Below are positions 53,046 to 62,400 of a stretch of 64,000 nt of DNA, one piece after another; positions within the stretch are counted from its first letter, which is position 1, and each line of letters opens with the position of its first letter. Source of the DNA: Erythrobacter litoralis HTCC2594 (lineage in GTDB: Bacteria; Pseudomonadota; Alphaproteobacteria; Sphingomonadales; Sphingomonadaceae); contig NC_007722.1 of assembly GCF_000013005.1 (NCBI RefSeq), positions 2,237,501 to 2,301,500 of the forward strand, read 5' to 3'. The position numbers were made by a program, and so were the translations under genes. The notes under the pieces are model-generated. The model was not told the DNA's origin. It made no database searches and saw only the letters and a list, made by a program, of their open reading frames with translations.

Positions 53046-54016
53046 CAGCCGTGCTTGCCTTGCTTGAGCCAGTTCGCGAGCTTTTCGGCCACCGCCATGA
53101 AAGGCGCTCCCGTCGCGCCATCCTCCGCGGCGGGCGGGTTACCCGCGTCGCTGGCAATGCGAATATCCATGGTGAGGGGGATACGCCCAAGAAAGGGCAA
53201 TTCCAGCCGCGCGGCGATGCTTTCCACACCGCCCTGCCCGAAGGGGTCGCTGAATTCGCCGCAATGCGGGCATTGATAGCCGCTCATATTCTCGACCAGC
53301 CCGATCACCGGTACTCCGGCGGTTTCGAACAATTGCCCGGCGCGCGCCGCGTCGATCAGCGCAAGGTCCTGCGGCGTGGAGACGATCACAGCGCCATCGG
53401 GACGGTGCTTCTGGATCATCGTCAGTTGGACGTCGCCTGTGCCCGGTGGCAGGTCGATCAAGATGGTTTCGGCATCGCCCCAGTCGGCCTCGATCAATTC
53501 GGTCAGCGCACCGGCCGCCTTGAGCCCGCGCCAGGCCAGTGCCTTGCCCGGCGCGATAAGGTGCCCCATCGACAGCATCGGGATGCCGAGCGTCCCCGCG
53601 ACGGGCTGGAGGGTGCGGTCGATCGCTTCGGGCTTGGCTTTCTCGCTTGCCAGCAAGGTCGGCTGTGACGGACCGTAGACATCGGCATCGACCACGCCGA
53701 CCTTGTGGCCCATGCGCTTGAGCGCGACAGCCAGATTGGCGGTGAGCGTGGATTTGCCGACGCCGCCCTTGCCGGAGCCGATCGCGATGAAGCGCCGCTT
53801 CACCCGGTCCGCCATCACCGCGATGCGCGCATCGGATACGCCTTCGACTGCTTCGATCGCCTGCTTCGCCGCCTGCTCGAACGAAGCGCGCTCCGCTGCG
53901 CCAAGGCCCGTCCCGTCGAGGACGACGCTCACACCGCCGTCCTCAGCCAGCTTCAGAGCCTGGACTCGATAGGCAATATTTTCAGGAAGGGCCGAACGGA
54001 GCGCTGTCTCATCCAT
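53045..54016 (-). CDS. apbC: Mrp/NBP35-type iron-sulfur carrier ATPase
   Basis: This 323-residue P-loop ATPase delivers Fe-S clusters. It has an N-terminal DUF59-like region, the deviant Walker A GSGKGGVGKST (80-90), Switch I VVDADVYGPSQPTL, LIDLPPGTGDVQLT, and a CxxC motif CPHC near 249-252 for cluster binding. The gene diverges from hflK across 76 bases and is coupled to the Mo-subunit gene. Confidence 0.95.
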   Translation of the reverse strand: MDETALRSALPENIAYRVQALKLAEDGGVSVVLDGTGLGAAERASFEQAAKQAIEAVEGVSDARIAVMADRVKRRFIAIGSGKGGVGKSTLTANLAVALKRMGHKVGVVDADVYGPSQPTLLASEKAKPEAIDRTLQPVAGTLGIPMLSMGHLIAPGKALAWRGLKAAGALTELIEADWGDAETILIDLPPGTGDVQLTMIQKHRPDGAVIVSTPQDLALIDAARAGQLFETAGVPVIGLVENMSGYQCPHCGEFSDPFGQGGVESIAARLELPFLGRIPLTMDIRIASDAGNPPAAEDGATGAPFMAVAEKLANWLKQGKHG

Positions 54017-54092
54017 GACGCTCGCGCTCCTAGCAGCAATTTTGCGCCTGCCACCCCTGTTTTTCTGGGCGGGGCTACCTATAACGAGAAGC

Positions 54093-55247
54093 ATGCAGAG
54101 TTTTGACAGGTTCCGTAACCGGATCGGTCTCGCCATGGCTGGCAAGAGTCCCTGGGGATCAGGTGGCGGCAAAGGCAGCAATGACGAAGGGTCCGGCGGC
54201 GACGACAGCACCAGCGGCGATGTGCCGTCCTCCGAAGGTTCGAAGGGCCCGCGCAATCCGTGGCTCCCCCCTGGAAAGGACAGGGGCGAACCTCGCCGTT
54301 CGGCCAGTATCGAGGATATCTTCAAGAACCGCGGCCCCGAAGGTCCGCGCCGCACCGGCGGCGGCGGCAAGGGGCCGAATTTCCGCCTGCCCGAACGGCC
54401 CGGCGGCAAGAGCTGGTTTCCGTTGGCGCTCGGCGGCCTCGCGGCAGTCTGGATTCTCACGACCAGCGTGCACCAGGTGGCCCCGGCAGAGCAGGCGCTC
54501 GTTTCGTGGATCGGTGGCAAATATTCCCGGACGATGGATTCGGGCTTCCAGGTTACGCTCCCCTACCCGATCCAGTCGGTGGACAAGGAGAACGTGCAGG
54601 AAATCCGCTCCGAGAAAATTCCGGCCGGTGACACGCAGAAGCTGATCCTGACAGGCGATCAGAACCTGGTCGATCTCAGCTATCTTATTCGCTGGAATAT
54701 CGGCGACCTCGCGCTTTTCCGCTATCGCCTGGCCGACCCCATCGAGACGGTCCGTGAAGCGGCGGAAACCGCGATGCGCCAGTCGGTGGCCGAACTGGAA
54801 CTGGACACGGTCCTGTCGGGCGAAGGCCGCGCCGAGATCGAGCAGAATGTTCGCGAGCGCATGCAGGCGATCCTCGATGCCTATCAGGCCGGGATCGTGG
54901 TGCAGGGTATCGAGATCGACAAGACCGATCCGCCCGAAACCGTGGTCGACGCGTTCAAGGACGTTTCGGCGGCCGAGCAGGATGCGCAGGCCGAATTGAA
55001 CCGCGCCCGCCGCTATGCCCAGCAGTTGCTCGCCCGCGCACAGGGCGATGCGGCCGCTTTCGACAAGATATACGCTGAATACCGGCTCGCGCCCGATGTG
55101 ACGCGTCGTCGCCTCTATTACGAGACAATGGAAAGCGTGCTGAGAGAAACCGACAAGACCGTGATCGAGGCCGACGGGGTTACGCCGTATCTGCCGCTCC
55201 CCGAAGTTCAGCGCCGCAACCGCGCGTCCCAGGCGGAGGGTCAGTAA
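54093..55247 (+). CDS. hflK: Membrane protease modulator HflK
   Basis: HflK forms, with HflC, a membrane complex that controls FtsH. From the ATG at 54093 the protein is 384 residues: a glycine/charge-rich N-terminus (about 100 residues), one membrane helix (about 108-126), a Band-7/SPFH domain and a C-terminal coiled coil. An ATG at 54135 (MAGKSPW) is a second possible start. It lies three bases before hflC. Confidence 0.93.
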   Translation: MQSFDRFRNRIGLAMAGKSPWGSGGGKGSNDEGSGGDDSTSGDVPSSEGSKGPRNPWLPPGKDRGEPRRSASIEDIFKNRGPEGPRRTGGGGKGPNFRLPERPGGKSWFPLALGGLAAVWILTTSVHQVAPAEQALVSWIGGKYSRTMDSGFQVTLPYPIQSVDKENVQEIRSEKIPAGDTQKLILTGDQNLVDLSYLIRWNIGDLALFRYRLADPIETVREAAETAMRQSVAELELDTVLSGEGRAEIEQNVRERMQAILDAYQAGIVVQGIEIDKTDPPETVVDAFKDVSAAEQDAQAELNRARRYAQQLLARAQGDAAAFDKIYAEYRLAPDVTRRRLYYETMESVLRETDKTVIEADGVTPYLPLPEVQRRNRASQAEGQ

Positions 55248-55249
55248 TC

Positions 55250-56095
55250 ATGGACAGCATCTGGCAGAATTATAAACTCCCGATCATCGCCATTATCGTG
55301 CTCGCGATCCTGGCCGCGATGAGCATCGTCTTCGTCGGCGAAGACGAGCAGGCCGTGGTCCTTCAGGGTGGTGAACCGGTCAAGACGATCAACAAGTTCA
55401 ATCCCGACGAACCCTTCGGTGCGACCAACGCCGGGATCCAGTGGCACTTGCCACTCGTACAGCGTGTCCAGATCGTAGATCGGCGGATCCTGGATCTCGA
55501 CATGGAACGGCAGCAGGTCCTGACCAGCGACCAGCAGCGCCTGCAGGTCGATGCCTATGCCCGGTTCCGGATCATCGACCCGATCGAAATGGTGCGAAAC
55601 GCACGGACCGAAGGCAATGTTGCCAACCAGCTGGCACCGATCCTGACGTCGGTCTTGCGGCAGGAACTCGGCCGCCGGACGTTTGCATCGTTGCTGACGG
55701 CAGAGCGCGGCAATGCGATGACCAACATTCGCGATATTCTGGACCGGCAGGCGCGCCAGTATGGCGCGCAGGTGCTCGACGTTCGCATCAAGCGGGCCGA
55801 CCTTCCCGATGGCACCCCGCTCGAAGCCGCTTTCACCCGCATGCAGTCCGACCGGCAGGAAGAGGCCGAGACGATCCGCGCCCAAGGTCGCCGCGACGCG
55901 CAGATCATTCGCGCCGAGGCCGAAGGGCAGGCTGCGCGCATCTATGCGACGGCTTATGGCAAGGATCCCGATTTCTACGATTTCTACCGCGCGATGCAGA
56001 GCTATCGCACGACATTCCAGAACAGCGAGTCGGAAAGCTCCTTCATCCTGTCGCCGGACAACGAATATCTGAACCAGTTCCGCGGTCGGCGCTGA
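55250..56095 (+). CDS. hflC: Membrane protease modulator HflC
   Basis: This 281-residue partner of HflK has an N-terminal membrane helix (about 8-26), an SPFH domain (VDRRILDLD, DAYARFRIIDP) and a helical end (MQSDRQEEAETIRAQGRRDAQIIRAEAEGQAA in pieces). GGAGGGT precedes the ATG. It is in one operon with hflK, and the next gene encodes a Do-type protease. Confidence 0.95.
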   Translation: MDSIWQNYKLPIIAIIVLAILAAMSIVFVGEDEQAVVLQGGEPVKTINKFNPDEPFGATNAGIQWHLPLVQRVQIVDRRILDLDMERQQVLTSDQQRLQVDAYARFRIIDPIEMVRNARTEGNVANQLAPILTSVLRQELGRRTFASLLTAERGNAMTNIRDILDRQARQYGAQVLDVRIKRADLPDGTPLEAAFTRMQSDRQEEAETIRAQGRRDAQIIRAEAEGQAARIYATAYGKDPDFYDFYRAMQSYRTTFQNSESESSFILSPDNEYLNQFRGRR

Positions 56096-56248
56096 TCGAA
56101 CCGACTGGGTCGTCGGTCGACGACTACAATTGTCGTTAAACCGCGGTTCAGCGCCCGCGCGCTGAACACGGAAATCGACCCGGACCTGAAACCGGAACAC
56201 CTTTCGGTGCGTATCTGCACCAGACGAAACGAAAAGGAACGAGAGGAC

Positions 56249-57781
56249 GTGAAACCCGTGCGCTATGCTTATGGCCTGACCTCTGCGCTGCTGGTGGGCG
56301 GCGCGACCGTATCCCTCCTGACCGGCCAGCCGGCCGGTGCCCAGGTGGCCCAGAACGACGACCGCGTGATGTCCAATGTCGTGCCGCGTGCCGGTGCGCC
56401 GGAAAGCTTCGCCGAACTGACGGAGCAATTGCAGCCCGCCGTGGTCAATATCTCGACCCGGCAGCGGATCGAAGTGCAGAACCGCAACCCCTTCCAGGGC
56501 ACGCCGTTTGCCGATCTTTTCAACCGCCGGGGCCAGCCGCAGCAGCCCCAGACGCGCGAGGCGCAGTCGCTCGGTTCGGGTTTCTTCATCTCCGCCGACG
56601 GCTATGTCGTCACCAACAACCACGTGGTGGCTCCCAACGGACGCGGGACGGTCGAGGAAATCACCGTTACCCTGCCCGACGGGCGCGAATATGCGGCCGA
56701 ACTGGTCGGGGCCGATGCGGCTTCCGATCTGGCCGTGCTCAAGGTCAGCCGTTCGGAGCCCTTCCCCTTCGTGCGCTTCGGCGACTCCAGCCAGGCCCGC
56801 GCTGGCGACTGGGTGATCGCGATCGGCAACCCGTTCGGCCTGGGCGGTACCGTCACCAGCGGCATCGTCTCCGCACAGCTGCGCAACACGGGCGGCGGCG
56901 CGTACGACCGCTATATCCAGACCGATGCCAGCATCAACCGAGGCAATTCGGGCGGCCCGCTGTTCGACATGCAGGGCAATGTGATCGGCATCAACAATGC
57001 GATCTTCTCGCCATCGGGCGGCAGCGTCGGTATCGGCTTCGCCATCCCGGCGGAAACCGCCGCCCCGATCGTGGCCCAGCTCCAGCGCGGCAACGCTATC
57101 GAGCGCGGCTATCTTGGCGTGCAGATCCAGCAGGTCAGCGAAGATGTCGCCGACTCGCTCGGCCTGCCGAAGAACCGCGGCGAGATCGTGCAAACCGTGG
57201 TCGATGGCGAGGCCGCCGACCGATCGGGTATTCGCGCGGGCGACGTCGTGCTCAAGATCGATGGCAAGGACGTAACGCCCGATCAGACGCTGTCCTTCCT
57301 CATCGCCAACATTTCGCCCGGCACCACCGTGCCGGTGGAGGTGTTCCGCGAAGGCTCGCGCCGCACGCTCAATGTCACGGTGGGCAAGCGCCCGAGCGAA
57401 GAGGAACTCCGCCAGTCGCAGATATTCTCGCAGGACGAAGACGAAGATCCCGATGCTGCGCCCGAGATGGACGACAGCGAAATGCTCGCCGACAAGCTCG
57501 GTCTTGGTGTCATTCCGGTGACGCCCGAAATCGCGCGCCAGCTCGGTGTCGCGGCCGATACGCGCGGGCTCGCCATCGCCGTGGTCGATCCGAATTCGGA
57601 CGCCGCGCGCAAGGGCCTGCGCCGCCGGGACATCATCCTGTCGGCGAATTACGAGCCGGTCGAAAGCGTCGAAGATCTCGAGGCGATCGTCCAGCAGGCC
57701 GAGGAGGCCGGTCGCAGCTCTGTCCTGCTGCGCTTCCGCCGCGGCGGGCAGACGGCCTTCCGCGCAGTGCGCTTCCGCTAA
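56249..57781 (+). CDS. Do-family periplasmic serine protease (DegP/DegQ-like)
   Basis: This 510-residue protease degrades misfolded envelope proteins. It has a signal peptide (cleavage near 32, AGAQ), a trypsin-like domain with H125 (TNNHVV), D160 (ASDLAVLK) and S234 (NRGNSGGPLF), then two PDZ domains. GTG at 56249 with GAGAGGAC directly upstream is preferred. It follows hflKC on the same strand and ends in a bidirectional terminator. Whether it is DegP or DegQ cannot be decided. Confidence 0.93.
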   Translation: MKPVRYAYGLTSALLVGGATVSLLTGQPAGAQVAQNDDRVMSNVVPRAGAPESFAELTEQLQPAVVNISTRQRIEVQNRNPFQGTPFADLFNRRGQPQQPQTREAQSLGSGFFISADGYVVTNNHVVAPNGRGTVEEITVTLPDGREYAAELVGADAASDLAVLKVSRSEPFPFVRFGDSSQARAGDWVIAIGNPFGLGGTVTSGIVSAQLRNTGGGAYDRYIQTDASINRGNSGGPLFDMQGNVIGINNAIFSPSGGSVGIGFAIPAETAAPIVAQLQRGNAIERGYLGVQIQQVSEDVADSLGLPKNRGEIVQTVVDGEAADRSGIRAGDVVLKIDGKDVTPDQTLSFLIANISPGTTVPVEVFREGSRRTLNVTVGKRPSEEELRQSQIFSQDEDEDPDAAPEMDDSEMLADKLGLGVIPVTPEIARQLGVAADTRGLAIAVVDPNSDAARKGLRRRDIILSANYEPVESVEDLEAIVQQAEEAGRSSVLLRFRRGGQTAFRAVRFR

Positions 57782-57796
57782 CAGATTGCACCGAGC

Positions 57797-57837
57797 AAAA
57801 AAGAGCCCCGTCGGAGCGATCCGGCGGGGCTTTTTCT
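57797..57837. terminator. Bidirectional terminator between the Do protease and PBP1A
   Basis: An 11-bp stem (57804-57814 with 57821-57831) has A6 on the left and T5 on the right, so it can end both convergent genes. The right-hand gene overlaps its flank by two bases. Confidence 0.85.
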
Positions 57838-60007
57838 ATCGGTTCTGCGAATTTGTGCCGGGCGGCGGCTGGGGCCTTTGCGCAGGCTGCCGGGGCGGCG
57901 GCGAACGCTGCTCGTTGTCGCCTCCGGTGGCACGTTCGAGAAAGTCGTCGCTGGCCGCCTGCGGAGCGCCATCGCGCGCCGGATCGGGCGGCGGCGTACG
58001 GTTGGCCGGGCCAGGCGCTGTTTCGCCTTCGACCGGGAAACCGTCGCCGCGCGGGCCTTCGACCCGTCCCGGTTCGATCAGGTTCCCCTGCTCGTCGATA
58101 TAATAATAGTCGTCCGGATCGCCGAAATAGAATTCGTCGTCGGGTTCGAGCTGCCATTCCGGCAATTGCAGGTCGGTCTCGAATTTTTCCGGCGGGCGAT
58201 CCTTCACCGCGAAGCGCATGAAGGCGGCAAAGGCCTGCGCCGGTGCGCGACCTCCCTGCAAACCACCGACGGCCCGGTTGTCGTCGCGGCCCATCCAAAC
58301 GCCGGTTGTGATGCCGCTGGAGAAGCCGACGAAATAGCCATCCTTGTTGGAGCTGGTCGTGCCGGTCTTGCCGGCCACGGGGCGCCCGATCTGGGCGGCG
58401 CGACCGGTGCCGGTGGCGACCGCCGCCTGCAACAGGTCGGTCATACCGGCGGCGACATAATCCGGCACCAGCTTCACCTCGCGCGGCTTCTCGCGCTGAT
58501 ACAGCGTCTCGCCGTCGGAAGTCGTCACCTTGACGATGCCGTAAGGCTCGACGCTCATGCCCTTGGCCGACACCGCAGCGAACGCGCGGGTCATGTCGAT
58601 CAGACGGACTTCGCTCGATCCCAGCACCATGGCCGGGAAGGTCGAAATCTCTGTAGTGATCCCGAACCGGCGCGCCATCGACGCGACCGTACCGAAGCCG
58701 ACCTCGTTGCCGAGCTGCGCGGCGACGGTGTTCTTCGAATAGGCAAAAGCGGTCCGCAGGTTCATCTCGCCCGAATAGCCGCCGCCTGAATTGCGCGGGC
58801 TCCACCCGTCTATCGTGACCGGTGTATCGACGACGCGATCTTCCGGGGTGTAGCCGGCTTCCAGCGCGGCGAGATAGACGAACAGTTTCCAGGCGGAACC
58901 CGGCTGGCGCAGTGCCGTCGTCGCGCGGTTGAAACTCGTCTCGACATAGTCGCTGCCGCCAACGAGCGCGAGAATCGCACCGTCGCGATCCATGCTGACG
59001 AGTGCACCCTGCGCCCCGTTCGGCGTATTGGCCTCTATCGAGGTCTGCGCCGCGCGCTGCATGCCGACATCGAGCGTGGTCCAGACCGTGATCGGCTCGA
59101 AAGTTTCGGGCAACAGGATATCGAGCTGCGGTAGCGCCCAGTCGGTGAAATAGCGGACGGAGTTCTGTCCCGCTTCCTGCTTGAGATTGACGGCATCGAC
59201 ATCGACCGAAGCCTGGCTTGCGGTAATGCGGCCCTGTTCGCGCATCAGCCGCAGCACGGTCTTGGCCCGTCCGACGGCGGCGTCGACATCGGCAGTCGGC
59301 GAATAGCGGCTTGGGGCCTTGACCAGACCTGCGATGATCGCAGCTTCCGCGACGGTAAGCTCGCTGGCGGGATGGCTGAAAAATTTACGGCTCGCGCTGT
59401 CGATCCCGTAGGCGCCGCCACCGAAGTAGACCTTGTTGAGATAGAGTTCGAGGATCTGTTCCTTCGAAAACTTCGTTTCCAGTGCCAGCGCGAGCACGCC
59501 TTCTCGCAGTTTGCGATCGACCGTGCGATTGGAATTGAGGAAGATATTGCGCGCCAGCTGCTGAGTGATGGTCGACGTCGCCGATATACGCCCATTGCCC
59601 GTCGCGGCGGTATAGACCGCTCGCGCGAGTCCGTAGGGATCGACACCGAAATGCGAATAATAGCGACGGTCCTCGACCGAGATCATCGCGTCCTTCATCA
59701 CTTGCGGAATTTCGTCGTGATCGAGCCACTCGCCGAAGCTGGGGCCGAGCTCGAGGATTTCCGTCCCGTCGCGCGCGCGCACGACGATAGTCTGCGCGTT
59801 CTGGGTCGCCTTCAACTGCGAATAGCTGGGAAGCGATCGTGCTGCGAACAGGACGGCGAGACCCACGAACAGCGCGCCGAGGACGGCGATAGCCGTGCCC
59901 CAGAGGGCGATGCGGCGCACCCAGCGACCGAAGGTGCCGGGCTGCTTGCCTGCCGCTGCTTTCCTGGCTTTCTGCGCCGCTTGCCGGCGGCTGCCGCGTT
60001 TGGCCAT
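57836..60007 (-). CDS. Class A penicillin-binding protein (PBP1A type)
   Basis: This bifunctional peptidoglycan synthase has 723 residues: a basic cytoplasmic tail, one membrane helix (about 34-56), a GT51 glycosyltransferase domain (catalytic E112 in SVEDRRYYSHFG, STITQQLARN, RKLREGVLALALE) and a transpeptidase domain with S371-A-W-K374, SKN (424-426) and KTGTTS (547-). The C-terminus of about 90 residues is proline- and acid-rich and probably disordered. It converges on the Do-protease gene. Confidence 0.95.
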   Translation of the reverse strand: MAKRGSRRQAAQKARKAAAGKQPGTFGRWVRRIALWGTAIAVLGALFVGLAVLFAARSLPSYSQLKATQNAQTIVVRARDGTEILELGPSFGEWLDHDEIPQVMKDAMISVEDRRYYSHFGVDPYGLARAVYTAATGNGRISATSTITQQLARNIFLNSNRTVDRKLREGVLALALETKFSKEQILELYLNKVYFGGGAYGIDSASRKFFSHPASELTVAEAAIIAGLVKAPSRYSPTADVDAAVGRAKTVLRLMREQGRITASQASVDVDAVNLKQEAGQNSVRYFTDWALPQLDILLPETFEPITVWTTLDVGMQRAAQTSIEANTPNGAQGALVSMDRDGAILALVGGSDYVETSFNRATTALRQPGSAWKLFVYLAALEAGYTPEDRVVDTPVTIDGWSPRNSGGGYSGEMNLRTAFAYSKNTVAAQLGNEVGFGTVASMARRFGITTEISTFPAMVLGSSEVRLIDMTRAFAAVSAKGMSVEPYGIVKVTTSDGETLYQREKPREVKLVPDYVAAGMTDLLQAAVATGTGRAAQIGRPVAGKTGTTSSNKDGYFVGFSSGITTGVWMGRDDNRAVGGLQGGRAPAQAFAAFMRFAVKDRPPEKFETDLQLPEWQLEPDDEFYFGDPDDYYYIDEQGNLIEPGRVEGPRGDGFPVEGETAPGPANRTPPPDPARDGAPQAASDDFLERATGGDNEQRSPPPRQPAQRPQPPPGTNSQNR

Positions 60008-60118
60008 CAGTTCCGTACTATCCTGTCACCCGCGCGCTTAGGCCGCGCACCCGTTCCCCTATAACCCATGGACGGCCGAAGGCTAACCGGCAGTGAATGG
60101 GCACTGTGGAGGGGTCAG

Positions 60119-60532
60119 TCAGCCGGACGCGTCGTCATCCTTGGCGAAATCGAGCGCTGCACTGTTAATGCAATAGCGCAAGCCGCCCTGGTCCTGCGGC
60201 CCATCGGGAAAGACATGGCCAAGATGCCCGTCGCAATTGGCGCAGGTCACTTCGGTCCGGATCATGCCGTGCGAAACGTCGCGGTGCTCTTCCACAGCCT
60301 CGCCCTCGGCTGGCTTGGTGAAGGCGGGCCATCCGCAGCCGCTATTGTATTTGGCATCGCTCTCGAACAGCTTGGCCCCGCATCCGGCGCAGTAATATTC
60401 GCCGTCTTCGTAAAATTTGTCGTACTGGCCCGTGAAAGCGCGTTCGGTGCCCTTTTCGCGCAGGACGTGAAACTGCTCGGGAGTGAGCTTTTCGCGCCAG
60501 TCACTGTCGGGAGTGGCTTTGGGATCGGTCAT
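60119..60532 (-). CDS. msrB: Peptide-methionine (R)-S-oxide reductase
   Basis: MsrB repairs the R form of methionine sulfoxide. The 137-residue product has two zinc CxxC pairs (CAGC and CANC), GCGWPAF and the catalytic cysteine in [16 protein letters not shown] precedes the ATG. It is far from msrA, which is ordinary in this group, and is cytoplasmic (no signal peptide). Confidence 0.96.
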   Translation of the reverse strand: MTDPKATPDSDWREKLTPEQFHVLREKGTERAFTGQYDKFYEDGEYYCAGCGAKLFESDAKYNSGCGWPAFTKPAEGEAVEEHRDVSHGMIRTEVTCANCDGHLGHVFPDGPQDQGGLRYCINSAALDFAKDDDASG

Positions 60533-60705
60533 GCGGCGTCTCCTTTGCCGGAGATATGGGGAGTGTGATCGTCCGCCTCAAGATAACGGCATGGTCGCGA
60601 AGCACGGCGCGAAGCGCCGCAAGGCTGACCGGCCGCCCGCAGCGATTGGGCCGACAGGCCCCTTGAGCGAGGATTTCGCGCGCCGGATGGCGTGCGGAAT
60701 ACAAA

Positions 60706-61377
60706 TCATTCGTCCAGCAGCGCGTAGTGCCTTGGCGGCTGGATCACTTCCATGCGCTCGCTCAGCAGCGGGCCGAAGCTCGGCCTGCTCTTCACCGTCG
60801 TGTACCAGCTGTGCGCTTCGGCATGGTCTCGCCAGTCGATCCCGCCGAGATAGTCGGCGACCGAAATCTGCGCCGCAGCGGCAAGATCGGCCAGACTCAT
60901 CTGCGGACCGCCCAGCCATGGGCGCGTGTCGACCAGGTAATCGATGTAATCCAGGTGCCCGTGCGCCATCTTCATGGCATCGCGGAGCATGCGGCTGTCG
61001 GGGGGCTGCCGCAGGATCAGCCGCTTCTTCATCCGCTCGTGCAGCAGCGGCATGGTGACGTCGTGGTAGAAATTTTCGTCGAACAGCGCGACGAGGCGGC
61101 GAATCTCGGCCCGGTTCTTGGCCGTGCCGTTGATCATCGGGGCCTTGTCGACCGTCTCTTCGAAATATTCGGCGATCGCGCGGCTATCGGCTAGGGTAAT
61201 GTCCTTGACTGCATCGCGCACGACCGGCGTGCGCCCGGCGGGGTTCATGTCCCAGAACTCTTCGCCCGCATCCCACGGATCGGTCCGCCAGATTTCATAG
61301 CCGATCCCCTTCTCGCTCATCAGCAAGCGGATCTTGCGGCTGAAGGGACAGAGGGGGAAGCAATAGACGCGCCACAT
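60706..61377 (-). CDS. Glutathione S-transferase family protein
   Basis: This 223-residue protein has a thioredoxin-like N-domain (CPFSRKIRLLMSEKG, near 10-24, with a Cys at the usual catalytic position) and an all-helical C-domain (PRPWLGGPQMSLADLAAAAQI-like). The PAGRTPVV and DSRAIAEYFEE segments bind glutathione. Substrate unknown. It is separated from msrB by 173 bases in which no gene was seen. Confidence 0.88.
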   Translation of the reverse strand: MWRVYCFPLCPFSRKIRLLMSEKGIGYEIWRTDPWDAGEEFWDMNPAGRTPVVRDAVKDITLADSRAIAEYFEETVDKAPMINGTAKNRAEIRRLVALFDENFYHDVTMPLLHERMKKRLILRQPPDSRMLRDAMKMAHGHLDYIDYLVDTRPWLGGPQMSLADLAAAAQISVADYLGGIDWRDHAEAHSWYTTVKSRPSFGPLLSERMEVIQPPRHYALLDE

Positions 61378-61427
61378 GGAAAGTGTTGTGCCGCAAGCGG
61401 CGCGCAGCGTCTATATGCTGTGGCGCG

Positions 61428-61883
61428 TTATCGGACGGAAATTGCGCTCTCATCGACGGCTTGCTCGAACTGGCGCGCCATGTCGCGCAGCGCCGGAAGA
61501 AGTGTGGTGAACGCGTCGCCCATGCCGGCCATACGGTCCATCGCGCGAGGCAATTCGCTCTCGATCGCGTCCGGCAGGCGCTCGGCCTCAGGAGCAATGT
61601 CGCGCAGTTCGGCATCGGGATCGACGTCGTAGACCGGCTCACCCGTCGCTTGCTCCATCGCTTCGACGAAGGGGGCAATCTTCAGGTTGAGCAGCACTTG
61701 CGACAAGGCGCCGAGCGTATCGGCGGCCTGCGCCTGCAACATCGGATCGCGTAGAGTATCGCTGAGCACACCGATCTTTTCCTCGGCCGAGCGATCGTCG
61801 ATATCGACGACGAAATCCTGGGCCAGAGCGGGGGCGGGCAATGCCAGCATGGTGGCAGCTCCCAAGACAAACAGGCGACGCAT
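61428..61883 (-). CDS. Exported helical protein of unknown function
   Basis: This 151-residue protein has a signal peptide (cleavage after ALA near 21). The mature part is mostly acidic helix with GVLSDTLRDPMLQAQAADTLG and DRMAGMGDAFTTLLPALRDM. GAAGGA precedes the ATG. I do not recognise a family. It may be in one transcript with the small exported gene at 61959, 75 bases upstream on the same strand. Confidence 0.7.
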   Translation of the reverse strand: MRRLFVLGAATMLALPAPALAQDFVVDIDDRSAEEKIGVLSDTLRDPMLQAQAADTLGALSQVLLNLKIAPFVEAMEQATGEPVYDVDPDAELRDIAPEAERLPDAIESELPRAMDRMAGMGDAFTTLLPALRDMARQFEQAVDESAISVR

Positions 61884-61958
61884 AGGCTTTCCTTCGAATC
61901 GGAATTTCGAATGCGCGAAGAATAGTTCAGCTTTAATGAGCTTAATCTGAACGGACGA

Positions 61959-62297
61959 TCACAGGCCCGATGTGTCGAGCAGCAGCAGGCAGGCGGGCAT
62001 GGTCGCTTCAAGCGCGCCCTCTTCCCTGAGGCTGCGCGCTTCGGTTTGGAGCACTTGTGCAACCTGGCCGCGGCTGCGCCCGGTTTCGTCCATGATCCGC
62101 GCAGAACTGACGACGAAAAATTCGCGCCCGCGTGTGCCGAGAACGGGATAGGGCGCCATACGGGGATCGCCGCGTGCTTGCCCTTCGGCAAGGATTGCGA
62201 AGGCTGCAGAGCAACGGATCGCGGTCTGTTGCTCGAGCGAGAGCGCCGCCGGGGCAGGTGCGGACTGCAGCGCGAGGATAAGCGAAGCGATAAGCAT
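61959..62297 (-). CDS. Small exported protein of unknown function
   Basis: This 112-residue protein starts with a short hydrophobic segment that may be a signal peptide (MLIASLILALQ), then LSLEQQTAIRCSAAFAILAEGQARGD, GREFFVVSSARIMDET and CLLLLDTSGL. Two cysteines may pair. It diverges from the aldehyde dehydrogenase across 103 bases. The pattern looks like the small periplasmic proteins of Sphingomonadales, but no function is known. Confidence 0.7.
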   Translation of the reverse strand: MLIASLILALQSAPAPAALSLEQQTAIRCSAAFAILAEGQARGDPRMAPYPVLGTRGREFFVVSSARIMDETGRSRGQVAQVLQTEARSLREEGALEATMPACLLLLDTSGL

Positions 62298-62400
62298 GGC
62301 TCGCCCCTATAGCGGCCAAGCTGAACCAATGCTGCCCCTTTACGGCGCTCCCGGCACACCCCAAGGGTCTGCACAAGCGAATCTACCTGGAGAGGCCCCC

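Noticed and set aside
55241..57193. Open frame of 650 codons on the minus strand
   Set aside because: It is antisense to hflC and the Do protease, both strongly supported. No motif is seen.
60483..61058. Plus-strand frame between msrB and the GST gene
   Set aside because: Most of it is antisense to the GST gene and the intergenic part has no ribosome-binding site or motif.
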